From Streptomyces sp. NBC_01296 (lineage in GTDB: Bacteria > Actinomycetota > Actinomycetes > Streptomycetales > Streptomycetaceae), in NCBI RefSeq assembly GCF_035984415.1, contig NZ_CP130720.1, positions 7,626,001 through 7,690,000 on the forward strand: a stretch of DNA of 64,000 nucleotides. Direction: 5' to 3'. The number at the start of each line of letters is the position of its first letter. Position 1 is the first letter of the stretch. Shown here piece after piece: positions 1 to 8,284 of this stretch. The position numbers and the translations under genes were made by a program. The notes under the pieces were generated by a model, which searched no databases, was not told where the DNA came from, and was given only the letters and a program-made list of their open reading frames with translations.

Positions 1-86
1 GCGTGAATGATGTGACGGATGAGCAAATTCGAAAGGACGGGATGTCAGACGGTGCCCGCCGGGCCGATTCCAGGGGGATCCAGACC

Positions 87-797
87 ATGACGCAGCATCA
101 GAACAGCACGTCAGCACCCATGGTGACGGTGCAGGACCTCCACCGGAGCTTCGGCAGCGGCCCCCGGGCCGTCCACGCGCTGCGCGGGGTGTCGTTCGAG
201 ATTCGCCGCGGCGAACTCACCGCGCTCAAGGGCCGGTCCGGCTCCGGCAAGACCACCGTGCTCAACCTGGTCGGCGGCCTCGACACCCCGACCGGCGGCA
301 CGGTCACGCTCGACGGCACCGACCTCGCCGGGCTGGACGAGGCCGCACTGCTCGCCCTGCGCCGCGACCGGATCGGCTTCGTCTTCCAGTCCTTCGGGCT
401 GATCCCCGTACTGACCGCCCTCGAGAACGTCGGCATCCCGATGCGGATGCGCAAGGTACCGGCGCAGCAGCGCGAGGAGCGCGCCCGCACCCTGCTGGCC
501 CTGGTGGGCCTGGCCGACCACATGGACCAGCGCCCCGGCGAGCTCTCCGGCGGCCAGCAGCAGCGGGTCGCCGTCGCCCGCGCCCTGGCCAACGAGCCCG
601 CGCTGATCATCGCGGACGAGCCGACCGGCCAGCTCGACTCCGAGACCGGCCGCTCGATCATGCAGCTGCTGCGCGCGGTGGTGCGCAGCGAGGGGGTCAC
701 CGTGCTGGTCGCCACCCACGACCAGAACCTCATCGAACTCGCCGACCGAGTGGTGGAGTTGCGCGACGGCCGGATCGTCGACGGCCCGGGCGCCTGA
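87..797 (+). CDS. ABC transporter ATP-binding protein, MacB/LolD type
   Basis: This is a 236-residue nucleotide-binding subunit. The P-loop GRSGSGKTT lies at residues 49-57, followed by a Q-loop region (GFVFQSFGLIP), the ABC signature LSGGQQQR, Walker B LIIADEPTG and the switch His in ATHDQ. The GGLDTPTGG stretch and the FQSFGLIP form are typical of the LolD/MacB/FtsE-like subgroup, which powers lipoprotein or peptide extrusion through FtsX-type permeases rather than solute import. The ATG at 87 is preferred because a G-rich ribosome binding site (GGGGGAT) precedes it and because homologous sequence begins near residue 13; in-frame upstream GTG and ATG codons exist from position 3. No permease is visible downstream, so a partner should lie before the window. 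Substrate unknown. Confidence 0.85.
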   Translation: MTQHQNSTSAPMVTVQDLHRSFGSGPRAVHALRGVSFEIRRGELTALKGRSGSGKTTVLNLVGGLDTPTGGTVTLDGTDLAGLDEAALLALRRDRIGFVFQSFGLIPVLTALENVGIPMRMRKVPAQQREERARTLLALVGLADHMDQRPGELSGGQQQRVAVARALANEPALIIADEPTGQLDSETGRSIMQLLRAVVRSEGVTVLVATHDQNLIELADRVVELRDGRIVDGPGA

Positions 798-827
798 GCG
801 GCGGTCCGACGCCCCGTCCCGTTCCCC

Positions 828-2405
828 CTACCGGTCCGCAAGCCGGCCCGCGAGCAGGTCCGTCATCACGTCGACCGGAAGGGAAGGGTTGGCGGCCGCC
901 GCCCCCGCCACCTCGGGATCGGCGTCGGTGAGCAGGCCGACGAGGACGGCCGGGGGCAGGGCCGGGTGACGGGCGGCGCGGGGCCGGGCCCTCTCGTCGT
1001 CCAGGCAGGGCAGCAGCGCCCCCGCCGTCGCGTTCGGGTGGCCGGCGATCTCGCGCAAGACCCGCCGCACCGGCGGATCGTGCCGGGCCAGCTCCTCCAG
1101 CAGGGCCGCAGGGGCGTCCGGGTTGGCCGCCACCCGCGCGAGGACCCGTACGCCGTGCAGTGCGACCATGGCGCGCAGCTGCGCCTCGGAGAGACCCGGA
1201 TGCGGGGCGACGGCCTTGACGACCGCCGCATCAGGATCGGCGGCCAGGGCGTCGCGCAATTCCGGTGCCAGATCGCGCCGTTGGCCCACGAGCATCCGTA
1301 CGCGGGCATCCGCGGACGCGGCCGGCCCGGAGAGCTCGGCGGGCGAGGCATCGGCGATCCGCGGCAACAGGGTGGGCCCGATCCGGGCCGCCCGGACCAG
1401 GTGCGCGAGGACGTCGAGCGGCACCCGCGGGTGCCGGGCGAGGCCGTGGGCGACCTCGTCCCCGCCGGTTCCGCCCTTTCCGCCGTTCCGGCCGTTCTCG
1501 CAGCGGGCGGCCATGGCGCGGATCAGGGGTTCGCCGATCGCAGGGTTCCCGGCCACCTCGGCCCGCACTGCCGGGATAGGGTCCTCGGCGAGCCGTGCGT
1601 ACAACTCCTGTGACAGGTCGGCCCGTTCGGCCAGCGCCCAGCGGATCAGCAGGGACGGATGGCCGGCGAGGGATGCCGCGGCGGCCGGCGGCGCGGCCGG
1701 GTTCCGCGCGGCCTGCTGCCGGATCTCGTGCAGGGTGGATTCGTGCCCGCCCGCGCACGCCGCGCCACCGCGCAGGTCGCAGTCCGTCCGGGGACAGTAC
1801 GGATCGTGCGTGAACGGGATCTCCTCGCGGTCGCAGACCAGGCAGGAGCGGGCCGGAGCGAGCCCCTCGCCGGTGATCAGCGCGGCCAGCGCGGCGGGCG
1901 GGGTCGCCTCGTTGGCCGCGGCGCCCCTGCGCACCTCGGCGTGCGGATGCGCGGCGAGCCGGGCGGCTACGGACGGCTCGGTCGTCCACCGGGCCAGCTC
2001 TGCGACCACCCCGACCTCCGGATCGGCGGCCAGGGTCTCCCGTACGTCGGGCGGCAGGCCGGGCCGGGAGGTCAGGGCCTCGCGGATCTCCCGGTCCGGA
2101 TGGGCCGCCAGCAGCCGGGCCCACGCGGGAAGCCCGGCACCCTCGTCCAGCAGGGCCAGGGCCACCGAAGGCCGGGCCACCGGGTCCACGTCGGCGGCGC
2201 GCAGCAGACCGGCGTGGGCGAGGTGGAGCGCGGCGGGCTCGTCGTGCGCCGCCAGCGCGGCCACCCGGGCGGGACCGAGGTCGGTGCGCCCGCTCAGCGC
2301 ATCGGCGAGCTCCGGGTCCGAGGCGGCGCGCTCGACCAGCCGGTCGAGCAGTTCCGCCGGCAGCGCCGGATTGGCGCCGAGGCCGGGCAGCAGGTGCCCG
2401 GTCAC
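828..2405 (-). CDS. Leucine-rich-repeat-variant (LRV)-like protein with Cys cluster
   Basis: The 525-residue protein is built from repeats of about 24 residues of the form (A)xxPxLPxxxLxxLLxDxDPxVRxxxA, seen for example in ANPSLPVDVMTDLLA and ARHPRVPLDVLAHLV. This resembles the LRV/HEAT-like solenoid family, which usually acts as a binding scaffold. Near the middle a cysteine-rich insert (CLVCDREEIP..., then PYCPRTDCDL... and CAGGHES) looks like a metal or Fe-S site; LRV proteins are known that carry a Cys-ligated cluster. The GTG start at 2405 overlaps the TGA of the upstream LysR gene by 4 bp, so translation is probably coupled. The open frame continues upstream, but that part reads as an Arg/Pro-rich shadow of the LysR gene. 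Function unknown. Confidence 0.75.
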   Translation of the reverse strand: MTGHLLPGLGANPALPAELLDRLVERAASDPELADALSGRTDLGPARVAALAAHDEPAALHLAHAGLLRAADVDPVARPSVALALLDEGAGLPAWARLLAAHPDREIREALTSRPGLPPDVRETLAADPEVGVVAELARWTTEPSVAARLAAHPHAEVRRGAAANEATPPAALAALITGEGLAPARSCLVCDREEIPFTHDPYCPRTDCDLRGGAACAGGHESTLHEIRQQAARNPAAPPAAAASLAGHPSLLIRWALAERADLSQELYARLAEDPIPAVRAEVAGNPAIGEPLIRAMAARCENGRNGGKGGTGGDEVAHGLARHPRVPLDVLAHLVRAARIGPTLLPRIADASPAELSGPAASADARVRMLVGQRRDLAPELRDALAADPDAAVVKAVAPHPGLSEAQLRAMVALHGVRVLARVAANPDAPAALLEELARHDPPVRRVLREIAGHPNATAGALLPCLDDERARPRAARHPALPPAVLVGLLTDADPEVAGAAAANPSLPVDVMTDLLAGRLADR

Positions 2406-3286
2406 CCCGTCACCGCCGCGGCCAGGGCCTCGGTCAGGGCCTCGGCGTACGGGTCCGGGCGCCGCCGGCGCGGGGTGACCACCCCGATGTGGCGGGCCGG
2501 GCGCGGCGGTTCGACCCGTACGACCGCGAGTGACGCCTCCGGAGCCAGCGACACGTGCGGGATCAGGGCGACCCCGACACCCGCGGCGACCAGGGTCTGC
2601 GCGAAGAAGTAGTCGGTGGTGGAGGCCGCCACCCGCAGGTCGAAGCCGGCGAGCCCCGCGTACCGGCGCAGGAACGCCTCCGTCTTCAGGCAGCCGATGA
2701 CCCAGCGGTCGGCGTCCAGTTCGGCGAGGCCGAGGGAGCCGCGCCCGGCGAGCCGGTGCTCGCGCGGCAGGACCAGCCACAGCGGATCGTCCATCAGCGG
2801 CGTCCAGGCGAGCCCGGCCTGCAGGGGCAGCGGACCGTCGAAGTGATAGGTCAGCGCCAGGTCGGCGCCGCCGCTGCGCACCAACGGCACCGCGGCCTCC
2901 GGTTCGGCCTCCCGTACGGTCAGCTCGACATCGGGGTGCGCGGCCACGAACCGGGCCAGCGCCGCCGGCAGCAGACGGCGGCCGCCGCTGGTGAACGTGG
3001 CGACCGTCAGCCGGGGCCGCTGCGCCGTCAGCCGGTCGATCTCGTGGCGGACCTGGTCCAGCTCGGCGGAGATCGTCTCCGCCGCTTCCACCAGCAGCCG
3101 CCCCGGCTCGGTCAGGGTGACCCCGCGGGTGCTGCGCAGTGCCACCGGGTGGCCCAGACTCCGCTCCAGCGAGGCGATGTGCTGAGAGACGGCCGAGGGG
3201 GTCAGCCGCAGGGCCCCGGCCGCCTTGTTGAAGCTGCCGTGCTCGGCGACGGCGCGCAGGATGCGCAGCCGCTGCACATCGATCAT
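2402..3286 (-). CDS. LysR family transcriptional regulator
   Basis: A 294-residue LysR regulator. The N-terminal winged helix-turn-helix is clear (residues 1-60: RAVAEHGSFNKAAGALRLTPSA, then VSQHIASLERSLG). A linker helix and a periplasmic-binding-like effector domain follow from about residue 90 (LTVATFTSGGRRLLP). It is divergent from the epimerase gene at 3358, with 71 bp between, the usual arrangement for a LysR protein controlling its neighbour. It is followed with a 4-bp overlap by the LRV-like repeat protein, so the two are one transcription unit. Effector unknown. Confidence 0.9.
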   Translation of the reverse strand: MIDVQRLRILRAVAEHGSFNKAAGALRLTPSAVSQHIASLERSLGHPVALRSTRGVTLTEPGRLLVEAAETISAELDQVRHEIDRLTAQRPRLTVATFTSGGRRLLPAALARFVAAHPDVELTVREAEPEAAVPLVRSGGADLALTYHFDGPLPLQAGLAWTPLMDDPLWLVLPREHRLAGRGSLGLAELDADRWVIGCLKTEAFLRRYAGLAGFDLRVAASTTDYFFAQTLVAAGVGVALIPHVSLAPEASLAVVRVEPPRPARHIGVVTPRRRRPDPYAEALTEALAAAVTG

Positions 3287-3357
3287 CAGTTTTCCTTCAT
3301 ACCCGTTCAGCAGGTGATCGGTTCCGCTGGGGACGATACAGCGGCACAGTCGAGGCC

Positions 3358-4284
3358 ATGCAGAAGATTCTTGTGATCGGCGGAAGCCGGTACTTCGGAA
3401 AGCACCTGGTCACCCTGCTGCGCGACACGGGCGACGAGGTCACCGTCCTCAACCGCGGCTCCGCCGCCCCGCCGCCCGGCGTGGGCCGTCTCGTCGCCGA
3501 CCGCGACGACGCGGCGCAGCTGCTCGAGGCCCTGGGTGCGCGCACCTTTGACACCGTCGTCGATCAGGTCTGCTACACGCCGCTGCAGGCGGCCGTGGCC
3601 CGCCGGGTCTTCGCGGGCCGGACCGAGCGGTACGTGATGACCTCCACGATGGAGGTCTACGACCCCGCGCCGCCCACCCCCGAGGCCCGCGCCTACGCCG
3701 AGGGCAAGCGGCGGGCCGAAGCCGTCTTCCGGGGCGGCCCGGAGGCCGGGGGCCCGGTGGCCGGACGCCCGGAAACCGGCGGCCCGGAAACCGGCGGCCC
3801 CGCGGGCGGGGGTCCCTTCGACGGCGGTCCCGCGCCCTTCGGCTTCGCCGCCGTACGGACCGCGCACGTCCTCGGCGGCGGCCGGGAGGATTTCACCGGG
3901 CGTCTCGCGCACTACGTCGGGCGGATCGCGGCCGGGACCCCGGTGGACGTCCACGCAGCCCCGTACGCCACCTCCTTCATCCACCACCGGGAGATCGCCC
4001 GCTTCCTGCAGTGGGCGGCCGGGCAGTCCTTCACCGGCGCGGTCGACGCCGCCTCCCACGGAGCGCTCGACGTCCTCGGGCTGTGCGAGCTGGTCGCCGA
4101 CCGGGTGGGCCGGCCCGCTCGCCACCGGGTCGTCGAACAGGGCGCTCCGGCCTCGCCGTTCTCCTTCGACCGCTCCTACGCCCTGGACAACAGCCGGGCC
4201 GCCGGCCTGGGTTTCGGCTTCGGCCGGGTCGCGGACTGGCTGCCCGGGGCGATCACCGCGGAGCTCGCCGAGATGGCCCGCTGA
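3358..4284 (+). CDS. NAD-dependent epimerase/dehydratase (extended SDR)
   Basis: A 308-residue short-chain dehydrogenase-like protein. The nucleotide-binding turn is at residues 5-14 (LVIGGSRYFG) and is followed by an acidic/Asn cofactor-binding strand (VTVLNRG). A candidate YxxxK pair lies at Tyr113-Lys117 and the family-typical TSTMEVY segment at 95-101. Sugar nucleotides are the usual substrates of this fold, but the true substrate cannot be read. Between residues 126 and 158 it carries a Gly-Pro-rich repeat insertion described separately. It is divergent from the LysR gene, which may regulate it. Confidence 0.8.
   Translation: MQKILVIGGSRYFGKHLVTLLRDTGDEVTVLNRGSAAPPPGVGRLVADRDDAAQLLEALGARTFDTVVDQVCYTPLQAAVARRVFAGRTERYVMTSTMEVYDPAPPTPEARAYAEGKRRAEAVFRGGPEAGGPVAGRPETGGPETGGPAGGGPFDGGPAPFGFAAVRTAHVLGGGREDFTGRLAHYVGRIAAGTPVDVHAAPYATSFIHHREIARFLQWAAGQSFTGAVDAASHGALDVLGLCELVADRVGRPARHRVVEQGAPASPFSFDRSYALDNSRAAGLGFGFGRVADWLPGAITAELAEMAR
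3733..3831 (+). repeat. In-frame GGP-type repeat insertion in the epimerase
   Basis: A short tandem repeat encodes units such as GGPETGGP; the 15-base unit containing cggaaaccggcggcc is present twice in direct succession. The stretch keeps the reading frame and lies where an SDR fold would have a surface loop after the YxxxK helix. It looks like slippage-generated low complexity. Confidence 0.6.
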
Positions 4285-4288
4285 CCCC

Positions 4289-5035
4289 TCACCCGTCGCC
4301 CGTACGGCGCTCCAACGGGGTGGCTACCGCAGAGTTGCTCACACTGAACGTCACGCTCCCCGCGCGGTAGCGGTCGTCCGTCCACTCGATCGGGCGACCG
4401 GTTGCGGTGGCGGAAACATGCCGTTGGCGCAGCAGCGGGCTCCCGCGCCGGATCTCCAGCAGCCGGGCGTCCTCGCTGCCGGCCGGAAGGGCGTCGATGA
4501 GGTGTTCGCCGTAGTGGGCGACGATCCCGGAGTCGTTCGCGAGGCCGTCCATCACCGAGCGGACGTCGTCCGCCATCGCCTCCACCGCGGCCGCGACCCA
4601 GTCGGCGTACGCGGTCCGCTCCACCATGGTGGGCTCCCCGTCGAGGAGCCGCAGCCGCACCACGTACAGGATGCCGGTGCCGGGCGGGAGCGCGAGCCGC
4701 TCCGCCTCCTCGGCGGTGGCCGGCCGGCGGGTCCGGGAGAGGAAGCGGCTGGTGACCTCTTGGCCGAGCCCCTCGGCCCACTGGGCGAAGCTGTTCAGCT
4801 CGCCGAAGCTGTGCCGGCGCTCGTGGCGCAGAACGATCCTCCGGGCGCCCTGGCGGGAACCGATCAGCCCTTCCGCGGCGAGCGTGGCCACCGCCTGGCG
4901 GACGGTTCCGCGCGAGGCGGACCAGCGCGCGGCCAGATCGCTCTCCGAGGGCAGCTGGGCGCCCACGGCGTACTCGCCGGACAGGATCGCCGAGCGCAGT
5001 GCCCCGGCGATCTCCAGATACCGGACCGTGCCCAT
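4289..5035 (-). CDS. GntR family regulator, HutC subfamily (UTRA domain)
   Basis: A 248-residue GntR regulator. The winged helix occupies residues 1-70 (IAGALRSAILSGEYAVGAQL, then SESDLAARWSASRGTVRQAV), and a UTRA ligand-binding domain follows from about 90 to 235 with the typical signatures ALPPGTGILYVVRLRLLDGE and PLLRQRHVSATATGRPIEW. HutC-type proteins repress transport and catabolism genes and release DNA on binding a small metabolite. It is divergent from the ABC import operon starting at 5279 and a palindrome of the right form lies between them, so that operon is the likely target. Confidence 0.9.
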   Translation of the reverse strand: MGTVRYLEIAGALRSAILSGEYAVGAQLPSESDLAARWSASRGTVRQAVATLAAEGLIGSRQGARRIVLRHERRHSFGELNSFAQWAEGLGQEVTSRFLSRTRRPATAEEAERLALPPGTGILYVVRLRLLDGEPTMVERTAYADWVAAAVEAMADDVRSVMDGLANDSGIVAHYGEHLIDALPAGSEDARLLEIRRGSPLLRQRHVSATATGRPIEWTDDRYRAGSVTFSVSNSAVATPLERRTGDG

Positions 5036-5227
5036 TCCGTGCCGCCCCCTCGCTGTCGGATCTGCCGACGACCGTAACCCGAAGTCCCCGCCAGGCTAGG
5101 CCTCGAAGATCATTACACCCCTCCTGTCACGACTTCTTTCGGTCATTCTCTTCTCTTCGTCGAGCCGTGCCCCGCGGTCCAGTCCCCGTTCACCGTCCGT
5201 ACAGGGAGGCCGGGCGAACTGGAGCCA

Positions 5228-5243
5228 ACTTGTTCAGACAAGT
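5228..5243. promoter_or_regulatory. Probable GntR/HutC operator
   Basis: The 16-mer ACTTGTTCAGACAAGT has perfect 6-bp arms (ACTTGT/ACAAGT) around a 4-base centre, the form typical of HutC-subfamily operators. It lies 35 bp before the start of the substrate-binding protein gene and about 190 bp before the divergent GntR gene. Confidence 0.65.
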
Positions 5244-5278
5244 AGACCCCCGTCAGGAACCCGTCTCCGGGAGAGACC

Positions 5279-6439
5279 GTGCTCAGTTCCTCCGCCCGCC
5301 GTGGTGCAGCCGTACTGCTCAGCGCCGCCGTCCTCACCACGCTCAGCGCGTGTGGCGCCGCTCCGGACCAGGCCGCCGGTGCTGCCGACGGCAAGTCCAA
5401 GGTCCAGCCGGGCGCCGCCGCCTCGCTCACCGACCTCGGCGGCATGGACGCCCTCGTCGCGGCCGCCCAGAAGGAGGGCCAGCTCAACGTCATCGCGCTG
5501 CCGCCGGACTGGGCGAACTACGGCGAGATCATCAAGGCCTTCGAGGCCAAGTACAAGATCAAGGTCAACAGCGAGAACCCGGACGCCTCCAGCTCCGACG
5601 AGATCGCCGCCGTGAAGTCCCGCAAGGGCCAAAAGCGCGCCCCCGACGTCATGGACCTCGGCATCGCCTTCGCGCGCAGCGGAGCCGGCGAGAACCTGTT
5701 CGCCCCGTACAAGGTCACCGCCTGGGACAAGATCCCGGCCGGCCAGAAGGACGCCGACGGCCGCTGGTACAACGACTACGGCGGCTACATCTCCATCGGC
5801 TGCGACGCGGCCAAGATCCCGAACTGCCCGACGACCTTCGCGGACCTGCTGAAGCCCGAGTACAAGGGCAAGGTCGCCCTCAACGGCAACCCGACCAAGT
5901 CCGGTTCGGCCTTCGGTGGCGTCTACGCGGCCGCCCTCGCCAACAAGGGCTCCTTCGCGGACATCCAGCCCGGCATCGACTTCTTCGGCCAGCTGCGCAA
6001 GAGCGGGAACTTCATCCCGGTCGAGTCCACCCCGGCCACCGTCGAGAAGGGCGAGACGCCCATCTCCATCGACTGGGACTACCTGAACGCCGGCTACGCC
6101 GAGCAGTTCAAGGGCAAGGGCGTCGACTGGAAGGTCGCCGTCCCCGCCGACGGCGTCTACGCCCAGTACTACTCGCAGGCCATCAACAAGGAGGCCCCCA
6201 ACCCGGCGGCCGCCCGCCTGTGGATGGAGTTCCTGTACAGCGCCGAGGGCCAGAACCTGTGGCTGAAGGGCCACGCCCGCCCGGTCCTGCTCCCGGTCAT
6301 GACCCAGGACGGCACCGTCGACAAGGATGCCGCCGCCAAGCTCCCGCAGATCCAGGGCACCCCGGCCTTCCCCGCCTCCGCGGAGCTGGACAAGGCCAAG
6401 GCGACCCTCGCCGAGAAGTGGGACAAGGCCCTCTCCTGA
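5279..6439 (+). CDS. ABC transporter substrate-binding lipoprotein
   Basis: A 386-residue extracellular solute-binding protein. The N-terminus is a lipoprotein signal peptide with lipobox LSAC (Cys at about residue 22), so the mature protein is membrane-anchored on the outside. The body matches the family that binds polyamines, iron(III), thiamine or 2-aminoethylphosphonate (for example the WDYLNAGYAEQF and LWMEFLYSAEGQ regions). The GTG start follows a GGGAGAG ribosome site. It is the first gene of an import operon with two permeases, an ATPase and a HAD phosphatase. Context with a HutC regulator and a HAD enzyme favours an organophosphonate or phosphate-ester substrate; this is inference only. 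Confidence 0.85.
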   Translation: MLSSSARRGAAVLLSAAVLTTLSACGAAPDQAAGAADGKSKVQPGAAASLTDLGGMDALVAAAQKEGQLNVIALPPDWANYGEIIKAFEAKYKIKVNSENPDASSSDEIAAVKSRKGQKRAPDVMDLGIAFARSGAGENLFAPYKVTAWDKIPAGQKDADGRWYNDYGGYISIGCDAAKIPNCPTTFADLLKPEYKGKVALNGNPTKSGSAFGGVYAAALANKGSFADIQPGIDFFGQLRKSGNFIPVESTPATVEKGETPISIDWDYLNAGYAEQFKGKGVDWKVAVPADGVYAQYYSQAINKEAPNPAAARLWMEFLYSAEGQNLWLKGHARPVLLPVMTQDGTVDKDAAAKLPQIQGTPAFPASAELDKAKATLAEKWDKALS

Positions 6440-7347
6440 TGTCCCCCTCCACCCCCGCCTCCCACTCGGAGGGCACCGCCGGCGGCAGCACCGGCCGCCG
6501 CCGGCGGCGCGGCCCGCGCACCTGGCTCGCCGCCCTCCCGCTCCTCGTCTTCACCGGGCTCTGCTTCGGCGTCCCGCTCGGCGCCATCGCCTTCGGCGCG
6601 GTCACCCGGACCGACCCGTCGAGCGGCGCCACCCGGCTGACCGGCGAGCACCTCGCTCGCTCGCTCCAGGGCCCCTACCTCGGCTCGCTCATCGGCAGCG
6701 TGCAGCTCTCCGCCCTCACCGCTCTGATCGGCGGCGTGCTCGGGGTCCTCATCGCCCAGGCCGTGGTCACCTCCCGCTCCCAAGCCCTGCGCAGTGCCGC
6801 GCTGACCGCCTCCGGCGTCCTCGCCAACTTCGGCGGCGTGCCGCTCGCGTTCGCGTTCATCGCCACCGTCGGCATCTCCGGCGTCGTCACCCAGCTCGCC
6901 GACCTCACGAGCCTCGGCTGGAGCCTGTACTCCTTCACCGGCCTCGCCGTGGTCTACCTGTACTTCCTGATCCCGCTCATGGTGCTCGTGATCGCCCCCG
7001 CGCTGGACGGACTGCGCCCGCAATGGCGCGAAGCCGCCCAGAACAACGGGGCCACCGGACGGCAGTTCTGGCGCCACGTCGGACTGCCCGTCCTGGCCCC
7101 CTCGCTGCTCGGCGGGTTCGTGCTGCTCTTCGGCACCGCGTTCGCCGCGCACGCCACGGCCGCGGCCCTCGTCGGCGGCTCCGTACCGCTGGTCACGCTG
7201 AAGATCGCCGACGCGCTGTCCGGCAACGTACTGACCGGACAGGAGAACGTGGCGCTCGCCCTCGGCCTCGACATGATCCTGATCGCCGGCCTCGTCATGG
7301 CGGTCTACCTGCCCCTCCAGCGACGGAGCGCCCGATGGCTGCGATGA
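6439..7347 (+). CDS. ABC transporter permease subunit 1
   Basis: A 302-residue binding-protein-dependent permease with six or so hydrophobic segments; an Arg-rich cytoplasmic N-terminus (GRRRRRGPR) precedes the first membrane helix. The EAA loop that contacts the ATPase is visible as WREAAQNNGATGRQFWRHVGLP. The ATG shares one base with the stop of the preceding gene, and the end overlaps permease 2, consistent with a tightly coupled operon. Confidence 0.88.
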   Translation: MSPSTPASHSEGTAGGSTGRRRRRGPRTWLAALPLLVFTGLCFGVPLGAIAFGAVTRTDPSSGATRLTGEHLARSLQGPYLGSLIGSVQLSALTALIGGVLGVLIAQAVVTSRSQALRSAALTASGVLANFGGVPLAFAFIATVGISGVVTQLADLTSLGWSLYSFTGLAVVYLYFLIPLMVLVIAPALDGLRPQWREAAQNNGATGRQFWRHVGLPVLAPSLLGGFVLLFGTAFAAHATAAALVGGSVPLVTLKIADALSGNVLTGQENVALALGLDMILIAGLVMAVYLPLQRRSARWLR

Positions 7348-8279
7348 CCCCGACGCCCGCACCGACCGCCCCGGACACCGGGGCGGCGCCCGCCGGCACC
7401 ACGGCGCCGGCTCCGGCCTCCCGGCCGGGCCGCCGCCCCCGTCCCCGGGTCTGGCGCGGAGCCGTACTCCTGCTGGCGGGCGCGTACTTCCTCGTCCCGC
7501 TCATCGCCTCCTTCGTCTTCACCGTGCACGTGCCCGGCCAGGGCATCAGCTTCGAGGCGTACACCCAGCTGCTCTCCGCCGACGGGTTCACCGAGAGCAT
7601 GCTGCTCTCCCTCGGGCTGGCCGCCGCCACCATCGCGCTGTCGCTGCTGCTCGCCGTGCCCGCACTGGTCGCCGTACGGCTCGGCTCGCCGCGGCTGCGC
7701 CCGGTCGTGGAAGTGATGTGCATGCTGCCCCTGGTGGTCCCGCCGATCGCGCTGGTCACCGGTATCACCACCGTGCTGCGCTGGGGCCCCGAGCACCTGT
7801 CGCGGACGCCCTTCTACCAGACCTTCCTGGCCGTGCAGAACGAGCAGTTCCCCGTCGTCCTGGTCCTCGCGTACACCGTGCTGGCGCTGCCCTTCGTCTA
7901 CCGCTCGCTCGACGCGGGACTGCGCGCCGTCGACGTGCCGACCCTGGTCGAGGCAGCCCGCAGCTGCGGCGCGAGCTGGCCGTACGTGGTCCTGCGCGTG
8001 CTGCTGCCCAACCTGCGGTCCTCGCTCGCCGGAGCCGCCTTCCTCACGCTGGCCCTGGTCCTCGGCGAGTTCACCATCGCCTCCCTGCTGGGCTTCCGGC
8101 CCTTCGCCGTGTGGATCGTGACGATCTCCGGAGCCCACGCCCGGATGTCGGTCGCCGTCTCCATCCTCAGCCTGCTCATCACCTGGCTGCTGCTGCTCGT
8201 CCTCTCGCGGGCCGGGACCAACCCCGCCACGGTGTCCTCCGCCCCCCGTACGTCCCCCACCTCCCGCAAGGAGTCCTGA
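7335..8279 (+). CDS. ABC transporter permease subunit 2
   Basis: A 314-residue second permease with a Pro/Ala-rich N-terminal 45 residues and then six membrane segments. The EAA loop is visible as LVEAARSCGASWPYVVLRVLLP. The ATG at 7335 has a GGAGC ribosome site 6 nt upstream. An alternative ATG at 7344 would make a 4-bp ATGA overlap with permease 1. Either start keeps the genes translationally coupled. Confidence 0.88.
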   Translation: MAAMTPTPAPTAPDTGAAPAGTTAPAPASRPGRRPRPRVWRGAVLLLAGAYFLVPLIASFVFTVHVPGQGISFEAYTQLLSADGFTESMLLSLGLAAATIALSLLLAVPALVAVRLGSPRLRPVVEVMCMLPLVVPPIALVTGITTVLRWGPEHLSRTPFYQTFLAVQNEQFPVVLVLAYTVLALPFVYRSLDAGLRAVDVPTLVEAARSCGASWPYVVLRVLLPNLRSSLAGAAFLTLALVLGEFTIASLLGFRPFAVWIVTISGAHARMSVAVSILSLLITWLLLLVLSRAGTNPATVSSAPRTSPTSRKES

Positions 8280-8284
8280 CCTCC

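Noticed and set aside
4999-7347. 782-residue plus frame beginning before the substrate-binding protein
   Set aside because: Only its last 302 codons (from 6439) are the permease; the earlier part is an Arg-rich shadow of the lipoprotein gene.
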